Shown here: positions 46,652 through 58,049 of the stretch, piece after piece
Layout of the letters: each line of letters starts with the position of its first letter
How positions within the stretch are numbered: position 1 is the first letter of the stretch
From: Chrysomallon squamiferum
Lineage: Eukaryota > Mollusca > Gastropoda > Neomphalida > Peltospiridae
NCBI GenBank assembly: GCA_012295275.1
Contig: CM022678.1
Coordinates: 9,475,574-9,539,573 of the forward strand
Length of the DNA: 64,000 nucleotides
Reading direction: 5' to 3'
The notes under the pieces: generated by a model
What the model was told of the DNA's origin: nothing
Seen by the model: the letters and a program-made list of their open reading frames with translations, nothing else
Database searches by the model: none
Translations under genes and position numbers: made by a program

Positions 46652-46735
46652 ATGTGTGTAGTGAAGCGTTCATTGAAAAACATGACTTCTCCAGTCCTGC
46701 CAGTTAAGAGAAATTTGTACAGACTCAGACACTGA
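46652..46735 (+). CDS. 27-codon ORF in a possible second exon
   Basis: After TTTTTCTCTCTACAG (exon from 46,599) the first ATG opens MCVVKRSLKNMTSPVLPVKR and ends in TGA 27 codons on. It is basic and has no known features. It could be a small peptide, an upstream ORF or part of a noncoding RNA. Confidence 0.2.
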   Translation: MCVVKRSLKNMTSPVLPVKRNLYRLRH

Positions 46736-47338
46736 GATGTGCTCAACATGTTTGTAAACAGATGCTGGGTATAATGGACAAATAATTCAGTTTACTACAA
46801 GATTTTATAAATTACTTAATGCCACCTGAGAATGTTTTAATATTAATATTATTTTAATTTTGTTACTATTAATTAGGTATGTTTAGTGAACAATGAGTTA
46901 ACAGTGAAAAGACAGTGATTTATATCTATCATTAATTAATTCTATAATTATTGTTTGTTTATTTAATTTTTTAAATGATAAAATAAAGTCATTATCATTT
47001 TTGAACTCATGCTGTTTTAAATGTTGTTTATATTAATATTAAATTGAGGTAAACAAAAAACTGATTAGAAACAAGTCAAAAACATTTTAAAAATAATAAA
47101 TTACTTTTGTTTCAGACTGAGAATGTAGAAGTCAGGGTTTGACATGGGAACAGATTTCTCATAAAGCTGAAGGCAGTTTATGTCACTATGGTTACTACTA
47201 GAAAAAAGTATGAGAAAGGTTAGTAGTTTGTTTTCTTTGAACTGTAGTGTACCTATCAAAGCAAAAAGTGCTAGGGATGCCTGTCTTGTCTCAGATGAAA
47301 AAGTCCTTGGTTTCAAAAATATTGAAATAAGCATTTTA

Positions 47339-47340
<2 letters not shown>
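46736..47340. other. No convincing gene
   Basis: A - strand ORF (47,101-47,334) with LFALIGTLQFKENKLLTFLI is open, but no family or splice context supports it. Confidence 0.35.

Positions 47341-47403
<63 letters not shown>
47341..47403. repeat. (TTA)n microsatellite
   Basis: About 21 uninterrupted units. Confidence 0.97.
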
Positions 47404-47405
<2 letters not shown>

Positions 47406-47639
47406 ACTTGAATTTTATTTTATATATTTTAAATTGCATTGAGCGATTAAACCAAGTTTTTCCTCTGCACACTGTATTACCTTGAATACAACAAAGATAA
47501 CAGAAGATTTATTTTAAGAAGTATTTTATCTGTGTCAGTCACACGGTCAGCAGATTGTTGGAGACAGAAATATTTGATATCAGTTTTAGTCTGTACCCTT
47601 ATTAAACCATAGACATCCCTCTTTCTTAATAACAATAAT

Positions 47640-47664
47640 AATAATTATATTACTATTATTATTA

Positions 47665-47707
<43 letters not shown>
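47640..47707. repeat. (ATT)n microsatellite at the start of EGF block 2
   Basis: Corresponds to 4,786-4,836 and marks the left boundary of similarity between the two EGF blocks. Confidence 0.95.
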
Positions 47708-47708
<1 letters not shown>

Positions 47709-47713
47709 TTTAG

Positions 47714-47845
47714 ATATAAATGAGTGTACACCAGTTGATTCCAGCATTACTAAGTACACCAATACTTGTACTAACAGAATCAGTGGATTCACTTGTTCCT
47801 GTCTGGCTGGGAAGAAACTTGAAAATGACCAGACAACATGTGTTA
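47714..47845 (+). pseudogene. Calcium-binding EGF-like exon, copy 2, one Cys lost
   Basis: TTCTTTAG acceptor and GTTA|GTAAGC donor enclose 132 bp in phase 1-1, the same size as copy 1. It reads INECTPVDSSITKYTNTCTN and ends as in copy 1. The second EGF cysteine is tyrosine (KYT for KCT), which would break a conserved disulfide. The frame is open, but the following exon is frameshifted, so it is probably not a working gene. Confidence 0.7.
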
Positions 47846-48068
47846 GTAAGCAGAATTTCTCATTACAAAATACAATAATGTAAAAATAAATTTTTAAATA
47901 TTTTAAAAACATAATTATATTTTGAAATCTGAAGCAAATTTTCATGATATTTACATTATACTTTTAATATAATTTTATAAATTTTGTTTTATAATAAATA
48001 CTAACACAAAAATTTGATTTTAATTTAATTTATTTATTTTTGAATTAAATTTTATTTTTGCCTCTCAG

Positions 48069-48204
48069 ACCATTGTCAGTGTAAAGTTGACTGGGTGGTG
48101 TGTGATGTGAAAACAACAGAGATGAATGTAGTGTTTCAACAGTTTCATGTCAAGCAAACAGCAACTGCAAAAACCTGCCAGTCTCCTATCATTTGAATGT
48201 ATAG
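48069..48204 (+). pseudogene. Frameshifted EGF-like exon, copy 2
   Basis: TTTTTGCCTCTCAG acceptor and ATAG|GTAAGT donor. It shares with 5211-5379 the frame change between HCQCK and DECSVSTVSCQANSNC, but lacks the final ~35 bp (CKTGYHNLSDECG) and uses a new donor. The first frameshift must predate the block duplication; the truncation is later or specific to this copy. Confidence 0.7.
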
Positions 48205-49270
48205 GTAAGTAGAATATATTCTTAATAAATAGTTAATTTACAATGTTAAAAAAATTTCGTAAAAAGTTTTAATTATAATGTTTTATTTAATAAACAGCTA
48301 TATTCAATGAATAATTCCTTATTACTTAATAAATAGTTATATGTTATAAATGATTTCTTATTATTTAATAAATAGTTATATGTTACAGATGATTTCTTAT
48401 TATTTATGAAATAGTTATATGTTACAAATGATTTCCTATTACTTAATAAATAGTTATAGCATAAAAATGAGTCCTTTTTATTTAAAAAAAATACTTAAAT
48501 GATACAAATGATTGATGAATTTGTTACATATTTTTGTGATTTTAATTACCAAAGAAAACAGAATAGCTGTTTTGAACTGACAAATGAGTTAATTAATACA
48601 GCTCTCATACAATTAACTTTGTTTGGCATTAAAATATAATAAATAAATAACTAAATATAATAATAAAAATATCATTTTATATTTTTTAATAATTTTCTAT
48701 TCAAAATTAAGAGAATGTGTATTTAACCCAGATAATCAGCTTTCAGTGACTAAGAAATTAAAAAGAAAAAAAAGAAAAAAAAGAAAAAAACAAACCCTGT
48801 TTGGTAACAGCTAACTTTGATTTTGTAGTTTGAGTCTCAAGAACATTATGAAAAAATTAAAAATAATAAAAATAAAAATAAAAATAATTTTTGACAACTA
48901 ATAATTAAACTATTATTAAACAGATATTTATTAATTAATTAATTCATTCATTCATGTAATAGATAATTTTTTTTATAGTTGAATGAATAATTGGTATCCT
49001 TCTTTAATTAACAATGAGAAAAGCTACATCTGTTCTTGTTATTTTAATTGTGACAAAATTTGATAAAATTATAAACTATTTTATTTTCATTTATACCAGA
49101 ATGTGATAAAATTGTAAATTATTTTAGTTGTGACAGAATATAATAAAGTTATAAAAATATTTTATGTTCAGTTGTGTCAGAATGTGATAAAATTGTAAAC
49201 TATTTTATTTTTGTTCAGTTGTGACAAAATATAATAAAGTTATAAAAATATTTTATGTTCAATTGTAATT
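48205..49270 (+). repeat. Rest of EGF block 2 (copy of 5,380-6,460)
   Basis: Same order of the ~37-bp minisatellite (48,300-48,480) and intron words as block 1. Similarity ends where block 1 has its third EGF exon; here the TGTGACAAAATATAATAAAG unit is duplicated and leads to unrelated sequence. Confidence 0.85.
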
Positions 49271-49390
49271 GAACAATATTTATACTCGGAACTAAAACTA
49301 CTAAGATGGAGGCTATACATGTTCCTGTATGGATGTTTATAAATGGGAAACTGACAAAATTACTTGTAGAGGTAGATATATATTAACATA

Positions 49391-49391
<1 letters not shown>

Positions 49392-49442
<51 letters not shown>
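49392..49442. repeat. (CA)n microsatellite
   Basis: About 25 CA units. The flanking 49,500-49,760 is rich in AATGAAATGAAAT/AATACAAT words. Confidence 0.95.
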
Positions 49443-49840
49443 CAACAGATGTACATGCAAAGATTGACACACATTAAAACCTCCATATACATACATATCA
49501 GTGAATTGAAGGGAATCAAAGCAAATACAGTGAAATCAATGAAATGAAATGATACATGATTATCACTGAAATGAAATTAAATGTAGTGGGATGCTGTGAA
49601 ATACAATAAATGAAATGAAATAATAATACAATAAAATCAAATAAATCAAATACAATGCACTACAATAGAATACAATACAATAATGAATTGAACAGAACTG
49701 AACTGAAATAAATGATTAACAATGAAATAAAGTGAAATGAAATAAATACAAAGCTAAAGTAAATTGATTTTGTCCATGGAATAAATGGCTTTTTAACAGT
49801 AAGTAAAAAGTCATGAAAATAATTAAGTCATAACCCATAC

Positions 49841-50110
49841 CATTTGACTCATATCTACTTTCATGGTAAATTGTATAATATTGTTTATACAACTCTGACT
49901 ATTATTGTAATTAATAATATTTATTTTATTTTTTTCAGGGTCCTTTTTCATAAACTTGTTTTGAGAATGAAAGAAAATGTGAGAAGTGACATTGATTCTA
50001 AGTGACTTGTTGTGTTTATCTCCCAGTTCTTCAAGTTTTCTCACTGTACTGAACAAACTAAACAGAAGAAACAGCAGAAGATAAAATATTTTCACAACAC
50101 ATATGAAGGA
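49841..50110 (-). CDS. Exon candidate with one membrane segment
   Basis: On the - strand a strong CTTTTTTTTTTCAG acceptor precedes 90 open codons in phase 0, up to a CAAATG|GTATGG donor. It starts SFICVVKIFYLLLFLLFSLF, a clear hydrophobic segment of about 18 residues, then STVRKLEELGDKHNKSLRIN. N-glycosylation sequons (NKS, NVT) follow the hydrophobic segment. That fits an extracellular or lumenal stalk after a transmembrane helix. No ATG precedes the segment in frame, so it is an internal exon and not a signal peptide. No family is recognised, and the reading is not supported by similarity. Confidence 0.3.
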
Positions 50111-50186
50111 CTGAAAAAAAAAAGTTACTTGTTATGTGGACTGCACTTACTGAAGAATTTATAAATCTGTGAAACTGTGATTTCAG

Positions 50187-50323
50187 ATTCAAAGTGTCAT
50201 TCATGCAAGATACAGTCAGACATAGACCAGTGGACAGAATGTTTGGACCAGACAGTCAAGTGTGTGAAAAAGAAATTATTTTTAAAATTGACTGATTTAG
50301 AAATCCTTGATTTACTGCTTTAA
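50187..50323 (+). CDS. Cys-containing terminal exon candidate
   Basis: After GTGATTTCAG, phase 1 reading gives (D)SKCHSCKIQSDIDQWTEC, then LDQTVKCVKKK and a hydrophobic tail ending in TAA. The C-x2-C ... W-x2-C ... C spacing and phase-1 start recall small secreted or GPI-anchored Cys-rich domains of Ly6/uPAR type, but only four cysteines are seen. It could be spurious. Confidence 0.25.
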
Positions 50324-51300
50324 AAAAAAAACAAATTGTATAGCTCAAGGGAGATAATTTTATTATTATGATTATTTTTTTATTAATGTACTGGTAAAGA
50401 TTTTTGAAAAAGTATGCTAATAAAACATAAAATGGAAGAAGATATGTTGTTTGGAAGATATTTTCTTAATGGTTAATTTGCAGATTACATTATAGGTCAA
50501 CTTGTTTAGTACATCTTAAATTTTTTCTATCCGAATGTCTTGGTATTCTTTTATTTTGTTCTATTAATATACTTTCACTGGACAATTAGAAATCTTGGTA
50601 CATTTATGATTTATAGCAGTCTCAGCACTTTAAGACCTGTTGAAACATTTTAAATAAATTTTAATTTGGAAGTTCAGGTACATCTTAGACCATGTTTTTC
50701 TAAATTTTTAATTATGAATTTTGTTGAGGCTTTTCTAAAATTATCTTTTTCATATGAAAAAGTAGATTTGATGTTGATCTTTTCTTTTTCTTGTTCAAAT
50801 AAATATTTCATTATTATTTTGTTTTCTGTTTTTCATTATATATTTGTAGCCAGCATTTTCATCAGACTTGAGAAACAGATTCCTAAGAGTGAGGAATATT
50901 TTTATATAAATAGTTTTGAAATAATAGTAGAAGTAATAGATGTGATTGTGGAAATACTGATACAGATAATGTTGCAGCAGTTAGTAATAGAATTAGTAGT
51001 AGTAGTAGTAGTAGTATAACTAGAAATAATAGCAGCAATAGTAATACTGGTAAAAGGTAATGAAAATAACAATAGCATAAGTAACTGAGGGAGTACTGTA
51101 ATAATGGTACTATTATTAATTTTTGGCTGTGTACATATTCAGAAAACACCATAAACACTTTGCTTGGAGATATATAATTTTGAATTTTACTTGCATTTCA
51201 AATGACTGAATAATTTGGTTGTTTGCAGAATATACTATTTAAATTGTTTCTTCTATCTATCTGTCTGTCTGTCTATATGTGGAACCAGTCATTACACATA
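50324..51300. other. No gene seen
   Basis: AT-rich sequence, with TAG-trinucleotide words around 50,995-51,015 and CTGT repeats at 51,255-51,275. Confidence 0.45.
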
Positions 51301-51500
51301 NNNNNNNNNNNNNNNNNNNNNNNNNNNNNNNNNNNNNNNNNNNNNNNNNNNNNNNNNNNNNNNNNNNNNNNNNNNNNNNNNNNNNNNNNNNNNNNNNNNN
51401 NNNNNNNNNNNNNNNNNNNNNNNNNNNNNNNNNNNNNNNNNNNNNNNNNNNNNNNNNNNNNNNNNNNNNNNNNNNNNNNNNNNNNNNNNNNNNNNNNNNN
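51301..51500. other. Assembly gap (200 N)
   Basis: Exactly 200 Ns, so the gap length is probably nominal. Confidence 1.
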
Positions 51501-53786
51501 TAATCATTATTAGTATGATGATGAAGATAGGAATAATATTTTACAATTTTGCATAGAATATAAAATAATTATTATTATTAAAAAATATAAAAACTTTGCT
51601 GATCTTTCTGTTTAAATTTAAAGTATTTTACAGAATTAAATTTCTCTGGTACAGTAGATATCACTTTTAACACACAAAACACACAATAAATAAAATAAAT
51701 ATGGAAGTCATTCTAAGAATCACAACTCTGTGCAAACACATCATGTAAAAACTAAACACTAAGTTGCTGTCAGAATTTGCTAATAAAGTCACATTGTAAT
51801 CACACTTGAACAATTCTCAGATGGAAGCTTGATGAATATGACACCTGACCTTGTTATGTGTGTATGTGCATGTGTGTGTTCTTGTGTGTGAATTGTTTTT
51901 TGTCCTGCTGTGTATGATGTGTTTGTATACATTGTGTAAGGTGTGTTTTGATATGTAAATGTGTATGTTTGTGTAAATGTGCGTGTACATTTTTATTTTT
52001 GGGTCCTTATGAATGTATGGTGTGTGTTTATGTTCTTGTGTGGGATATGTAGATGTGTGTCTATTGTGTTGTGTGTGTTTGATGTGTAAGGGTCTGTGTA
52101 TGTGTGTCTGTGTATATGGATATTAAGTGTATGTGTAGATATATGAGTCTTTGTCTGTGCATTTCTCACAACTCAAAAAGCAGAAACAAATAAAATGAAG
52201 TAAGAAAAACCCACATTGCAATATAATGCCATAAAATGTATAACGAAAGAAAAAAAATTACAAAAATAAATCAGTGTAGACATGTATTTTAGAAGTTTGT
52301 GACGTGTAATAAATAAAATACAAATACCCAAGAACAAACAAACCCAGTTATAAATCTGCAAGCTTTTATGAGATCCACAGTGTAAAACTATGTGACCAAA
52401 ATTTACACTGTTATTTAGACACAGTATTTCACTAGACAGTTATCTTGCCTAGATGACAAACATTTAGTGTAACTCAGTTTATTAAATGTAGGCAAATACA
52501 CAGATCTAAATAAAACCATGCTCTGTATGTAGTAGATTAAAAATATTATCAGCTTAGTATTAATATAATTATTCATGTACCTAATAATAATAATAATAAT
52601 AATGATGATGATGATGATAATTTATTTTAAAAAATAGAGATTAACTTATTTATATATGTATACATAGCATTACATTTAGCTAAATGAAACTACATTAATT
52701 TCGATGGAAAAGGTTAGTAAAGGTTTCTCGATATTATTTTGATTTAGATGTAATCTAATATTTCTCTACCTATATAACATTGTTTTCTGAGTTAATGTAC
52801 TTAATATTATCATAAATCTAAAATTATTCAAAATGTTATGTTTTACAGATTTCAGCATGGTTTAGTTTCTAATTTGATAACTGAAATGCACTTTTAAAAA
52901 TTAATTTGTTTTATATAATCTGTACAGTTATAAATATTAATTAAGTATTCATTATGCATGCAAATAGTAAAAAAAGTGAAATTAAACTTTAGTTCTGTAG
53001 CCCATCATTTCTGCAAACCCTCTTTAAAGGTTTCTGTAAGAAATGTACAGAAACACATTTTATTACTATATTAATATTATATTTATCTCTTATTAAGGAT
53101 TAGAGTTTCTTGGTGTATGTAAAAATGATAACTTAAAACTGGTTAATAATAATAACAGTAATAAAAAGATAAAATAATAATAATAATAAAAACAAATTGT
53201 GCTACTAGATTCTAGTAACAAAAACAACATGGTTTTTACTGAAAGAAATTTTCATGAGTTTTTAGACAAGTTTTACTTTGAAAAATTATTTTCTTTAACA
53301 TTTAGCACTATAGAACTTAAATTCATCATGAAACACAACTGGAAAATTCCACAGGTAAAAAAAAAAAAAAAAAACTCTTCTTTTTTTAAATAAATAAGTC
53401 ATTTATAATTGAGAAGCAATATACAGTAGCACATTATTATAGTTTAAATCAGTTTTGAATGCAGAAACTGTGATGCAGCCTGATTAATCATGTTAAAAAT
53501 ATTTTCCATCTAAAAAACTTGCAGCTAGCTATATCTGACAGTGATTTGAAATATCATGAGTTCATTGTAGATCTTATTTTACACTGTTTGAATTAAAGAT
53601 CTGAATATTCTGAAAAGGATTAATTATAAATTTGCATCTATATCTGACAAACAGTGGTTTGAAATATCATGATTCAAAATAAATGTTTTCATTTAACAAA
53701 ATAATTTTAAATTTTGGATATTTTTATAAATCAGTTTGAGAACTCGACACTAATATTATATGTAGACTAATGGTTTTTGTTATCTA

Positions 53787-53824
<38 letters not shown>

Positions 53825-54832
53825 TAATAATGATAATAATAATAATGATAATAATAATATATTTGTTTCTAATTAATGTAGATCCTTTTTTTTTAGTGTA
53901 GCAAGTTTTAATAATTTAATGATCTTTGCTTATGTTAATTTCAATGTTGTTAAAACAACAACAACAATAATAAAAGCAACAGAAGCAAATGGTACTACAT
54001 TAATCAAAAAAGTAAATCATTTTCTGAAAAACTTTTGTTTAATTTACTACAAGTATTAAGGTGGTATAAAAATGATTAGTAAAGCTGGAAACACTTTATA
54101 AAAACATGACAATGACTTAGCTACTTTGTGTACCTTTTATAAAAACAGGTCACATTTACTTCACATGAAGAACATTAGGAACATGGAAAAGATGTCTCAT
54201 ACAACAAATATTAAAAGTATTATTTGTTATAAGGCATTGAGATTAAAGATTCAGTTACAATTTACTAAAAATGAGAAAATGTAAGCAATATTTATGTATA
54301 CAAAAAAAAAAAATAATAATAATAAAATAAAATAAAATGACTTGAATGGTTTAGCTAAGAAAAAGCTCTTGAAAGTAACGGATGTATTTTTTGTTTTTAT
54401 AAAAACAAAAAGTGGATCAATGTTGTCTAATTAGGAGTTATATTTCCAATGTAGCTTTTAGTTTATCTTATTCACGGTTATAAGATTAAAAAATAAATAA
54501 AGAAATAAAGAAAAGAAACAAACTTTGTTTAACTATGAAATATTTCTTCAGATATTTAGATATTTTCAAAGACTTCACAAACAATTGTCATACACACTTT
54601 CTGCATCTGACAAACTACTGCAAAAAGTGAAAGAAAGATTTTTTGAAAAGCTTGGTGTTTTCATTGTAAACATATTAAAGAAACAAAAGAAAAAACAGAA
54701 CATTGTCCACAGGAGCAAAAAAATAAAAAATGTAGAAAACATTTGTCATCATAAACATGACAATGATGTAAAGACACAACTGCTGCTGCAGCTGCTGATG
54801 ATGGTGATGTGTGTTGTGAGATCTACGTCTTC
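51501..54832. other. No convincing gene
   Basis: TG-rich sequence (51,860-52,150), (AAT)/(GAT)n at 52,585-52,620 and 53,788-53,860, otherwise AT-rich. A + strand ORF of 103 codons (54,525-54,836) overlaps the 3' flank and end of the CAMSAP gene and is probably spurious. Confidence 0.5.
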
Positions 54833-54963
54833 CTAATACACTTTCTTTGACGTTGCTGGTGGTTTCCCAGTCTTCCAGAGATAATTATGAATAACAACAG
54901 CATCAATGGACACAGATAAATGTTTGCTTGATGTCAGTTGAACTTTTAGCCCTAGAATTATAT
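54833..54963 (-). CDS. CAMSAP: CAMSAP/Patronin, last coding exon (end of CKK domain)
   Basis: TGTTTTTCTCACAG acceptor; the frame continues from the previous exon to a TAG at 54,833. The part KHLSVSIDAVVIHNYLWKTG is the conserved end of the CKK domain, by which CAMSAP/Patronin proteins bind and protect microtubule minus ends. The first ~12 codons in the spliced frame (IILGLKVQLT) look wrong. In another frame the same bases give YNSRAKSSTD, which fits the family's (K)YNS-x-x-K segment. So a small deletion at the exon start and a second one near 54,920 seem to cancel, restoring the frame. If real, this alters one conserved strand/loop of the domain; it could also be consensus error. Confidence 0.85.
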
Positions 54964-55359
54964 CTGTGAGAAAAACAAAATAATATTAATTAATTTATTA
55001 CATGATAATTAATAAGTAAAACAATAATTCATTAGTATTGACTCATTCCTAATCAGAAAGCATTCTTAAAAACACATTTACATTCACTGAAATATTTTAA
55101 TCTTAAGCAGTCAGTTCTGTGACATAATTAATACATTATTAAAAAAAAAAGAATATAAGAAAAGAACTTAAAACTAAATGAAGTATTTGGTTTTTATTAA
55201 TAAGAAATTAGATATTGATAAATGTTTCATCCTCACTATCTAATCACACCACTGATTAACTTATTGTTATAGGATCTATCATTTTTTGTTATTGAGAAAC
55301 ACAAAAATTTAAATTTCATTTGGTCAGTATAAAAGTTCACCTAATTATTTTCAGTTTAT

Positions 55360-55396
<37 letters not shown>

Positions 55397-55667
55397 TAAC
55401 TAATTAGTAAATACATTATTTGCAAACACATATTTTAGATTATATTAATGAGCTGCATGTTGAGAAATGTACAAATTTATAAAGGTGGAGACAGATTTAA
55501 AATAATATAAAAATAAACTTTCTTATCAAAACTACTTATTTATATAGCAATGTACATGATGTTAGACATAAAAATATATTAAATATGTGCTTACTTATAA
55601 AAGTATTTATTTATGTAGCAATACCTACTATGACAGTTTAAAATATTAAATATGTATACTCACTTAC

Positions 55668-55827
55668 AAAACCTATGAATCATTTTACTGGTAATTTCTT
55701 TAGGTCCCTCACCACAGATTTTGATAACTTCGTCTGTTTCGGGTGTGAAAGAATATAGAGCCCTGTACTGACATCCTCCATCTCGGAACAGAATTACAAA
55801 GTGTTTAGCATCAGACTTAGCCAGTTC
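55668..55827 (-). CDS. CAMSAP: CAMSAP/Patronin CKK-domain exon
   Basis: GTGTATCTAG acceptor and TTTT|GTAAGT donor, 160 bp, phase 0 in and phase 1 out. It reads ELAKSDAKHFVILFRDGGCQ, then YRALYSFTPETDEVIKICGE, then GPKEITSKMIHRF. The SDAxHFxILFRDxGCQxRALY core and the GPK-x-IT-x-KMI motif are diagnostic of the CKK microtubule-minus-end-binding domain. No stop or frameshift. The upstream CH-domain and coiled-coil exons of a full CAMSAP are not found in this window. They may lie beyond 64 kb past the LINE-rich block, or this may be a truncated copy. Confidence 0.92.
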
Positions 55828-56173
55828 CTAGATACACAAACAAACAAACAAATAAACATACAAACAAACAAATAAACAAATCAATCAACAAATAAATAAA
55901 TAAATAAACTGATAATAAAAATAAAAATAAATATACTGATAAACAAAAAAAAATAAAAATAAAAAATACAAATACATATTTAGTATTTACATAAAGGATT
56001 CAAAAGTAGCTAAAGCTGATTTTGCTTTGCAATAATAACAAACAGTATAAAATTAAAGTCATTACTGATAAAATTATTATAGACACTCACACCTATCCTG
56101 TAGATTTATTCCACTCTGAGGTATTTCTATAATTCTACAACAATTAATAAAAATGATCTGTCAGTGAAAATAC

Positions 56174-56211
56174 CTCAGCACGGTGATCAGACTTAGAAAT
56201 GTATGTTGTCA
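56174..56211 (-). CDS. Small exon candidate before the CKK exon
   Basis: TTTTGTTCCAG acceptor and GAG|GTATTT donor, 38 bp. Read as TTYISKSDHRAE it enters the CKK exon in phase. It does not match the residues usually preceding the CKK core, so it may be a lineage-specific or false exon. A degraded copy of the same 30 bp lies at 56,385-56,420. Confidence 0.3.
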
Positions 56212-56553
56212 CTGGAACAAAACAAAAACACACAATAATAACAAACAACAGTAAAACACTGTACATTAACAAGAGTAGGATAAATCAGAAAAAAAAATTA
56301 ATTCACTTATAAAATCTGTTTCTTATTATTGTTTGTTTTCTTAAAGACAATCAAATATAATGAAAGAATAATTCTACAATGACCTGTCAGTGAAAATACC
56401 TAAAAATGGTGATCAGACTTAGGTGTTACAAAGATACATTATTATTTCAAAGCTAGACAGACAGCATCATCAGCTAAAATATCACAGTATCAGTTCACCT
56501 ATTACTACAACAATGGCAGTGACTATAACTATTGGTATAACAACAACAACCTC

Positions 56554-56556
<3 letters not shown>
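56212..56556. other. No gene seen
   Basis: Contains a short duplication of the preceding exon region, and from about 56,430 a diverged copy of 23,850-24,000. Confidence 0.5.

Positions 56557-56644
<88 letters not shown>
56557..56644. repeat. (GA)n microsatellite
   Basis: About 43 uninterrupted units, at the position homologous to 26,642-26,717. Confidence 0.97.
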
Positions 56645-56645
<1 letters not shown>

Positions 56646-58049
56646 ATTTCTATATAAAATAAAATATCCCTATTTTTGACACATACATATATCAACAACT
56701 AATGTTTTATTCTAACAGGATATTTATAATTTTTTTTTGAAATTACTAAATTATAAATTACTAAATGCATTATATAGAGTCTTTTTTAGAATTATCAAAT
56801 TATACTAAAAACTGAGGGAGAGCAAAATCTTTTTTTAACCTTTCAAATCCAAAAAAAAAAATAAAGTAGACTGTTTTCTGAGAAGTTCAAAACAAAACAA
56901 GATTACTCCTAGTATAAATATAAGCTAAAAAATAAATAAAACAATGCTACTGGAAATATGGAAGAATACTAAGTTATCAAGCTATTTGTATAATACAATT
57001 ACTTTACTTATTATTATAGACTCTACTTGCTGAGTTATCAAGCTATTTGTATACTACAATTACTTTACTTATTATTATGACTCTCCTTGCTAAGTTATCA
57101 AGCTATTTGTATACTACAATTACTTTACTTATTATTATGGACTCTCCTTGCTCTAATCTGCTTTTCTTATTCTTTGTATTGAGAATATGTTACCAATACA
57201 TAAGTGAGAAGAATGTAAGTTGATATTTAAACAGGTAAGTTAATGTCTGTGTTTCATACCAGTTTGTTGAGAAACACCTCTGTCTGTTCTGCTGTCTGTA
57301 TGTGTCCCATTCTGATGTTTAGATAACAACACTTGTCTGTTTTGTGGTATGTGTCTGAAATAGGAAAAACAAAGATAATTTATTTTTTATTGTTTTTATT
57401 AGTAACATTGTTTACTGTTATATCTCTATCAATGCCATTTACTGATACAAATGAATGTTTGTTCAAAAATCAGTATCTTTTAAACATATTTCATTATAAC
57501 CTGATTATTGATAAACATGAATTCTGCTGAAATAGAACAAATCTGAAATAAAGAATAAATATTTTATTTAAGAACAAACACCACATGTTTTTTACTAGTT
57601 CTTTGTATCTTAAAAGGTAAATAATAATATAACTAATAAGAAAGAAAATGTGTTTCTGAAACATGAAGTGACATCCTTTTTAGACAAGAAACTAAAAATC
57701 TTTTTTTAATATACATCTTTCCACAGAAAAAAACTAACATATACTATGATCTTAGATATATCAGGCACTAATCAGGAGCTAGATCGGGAAATAACATTTT
57801 TAGTCTTCCAAGCATGATTGATCCTGAAACCCAACAAACCTTTTCCACATACTCTTTTTTATCTCTTTACCGATATAATCAACAGATGTAAATAATAATA
57901 ACATTAAAACAATACATAACAACATTAAAAATAGACATGCACACACATGCTTGTCTGCTCTAAAACTTTCACATTGGATTTTAATTGTATTTTAGAATAA
58001 AAAATGTTTTTACCATTTTTATGACAGAGCAATATTGATTACTTTAAGT
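56645..58049. repeat. Dispersed block, copy 3 of 3
   Basis: Matches 26,718-28,200 with only about three units of the 60-bp minisatellite (56,985-57,150), then continues like 24,830-25,100 (57,480-57,740). Confidence 0.85.

Noticed and set aside
49823-50095. Signal peptide of a small secreted protein on the - strand
   Set aside because: The apparent initiator is a GTG codon and no in-frame ATG precedes the hydrophobic segment. It is better described as an internal exon candidate.
54525-54836. 103-codon + strand ORF
   Set aside because: It overlaps the end of the CAMSAP coding exon in antisense and is otherwise Lys/Phe-rich as expected of AT-rich DNA.
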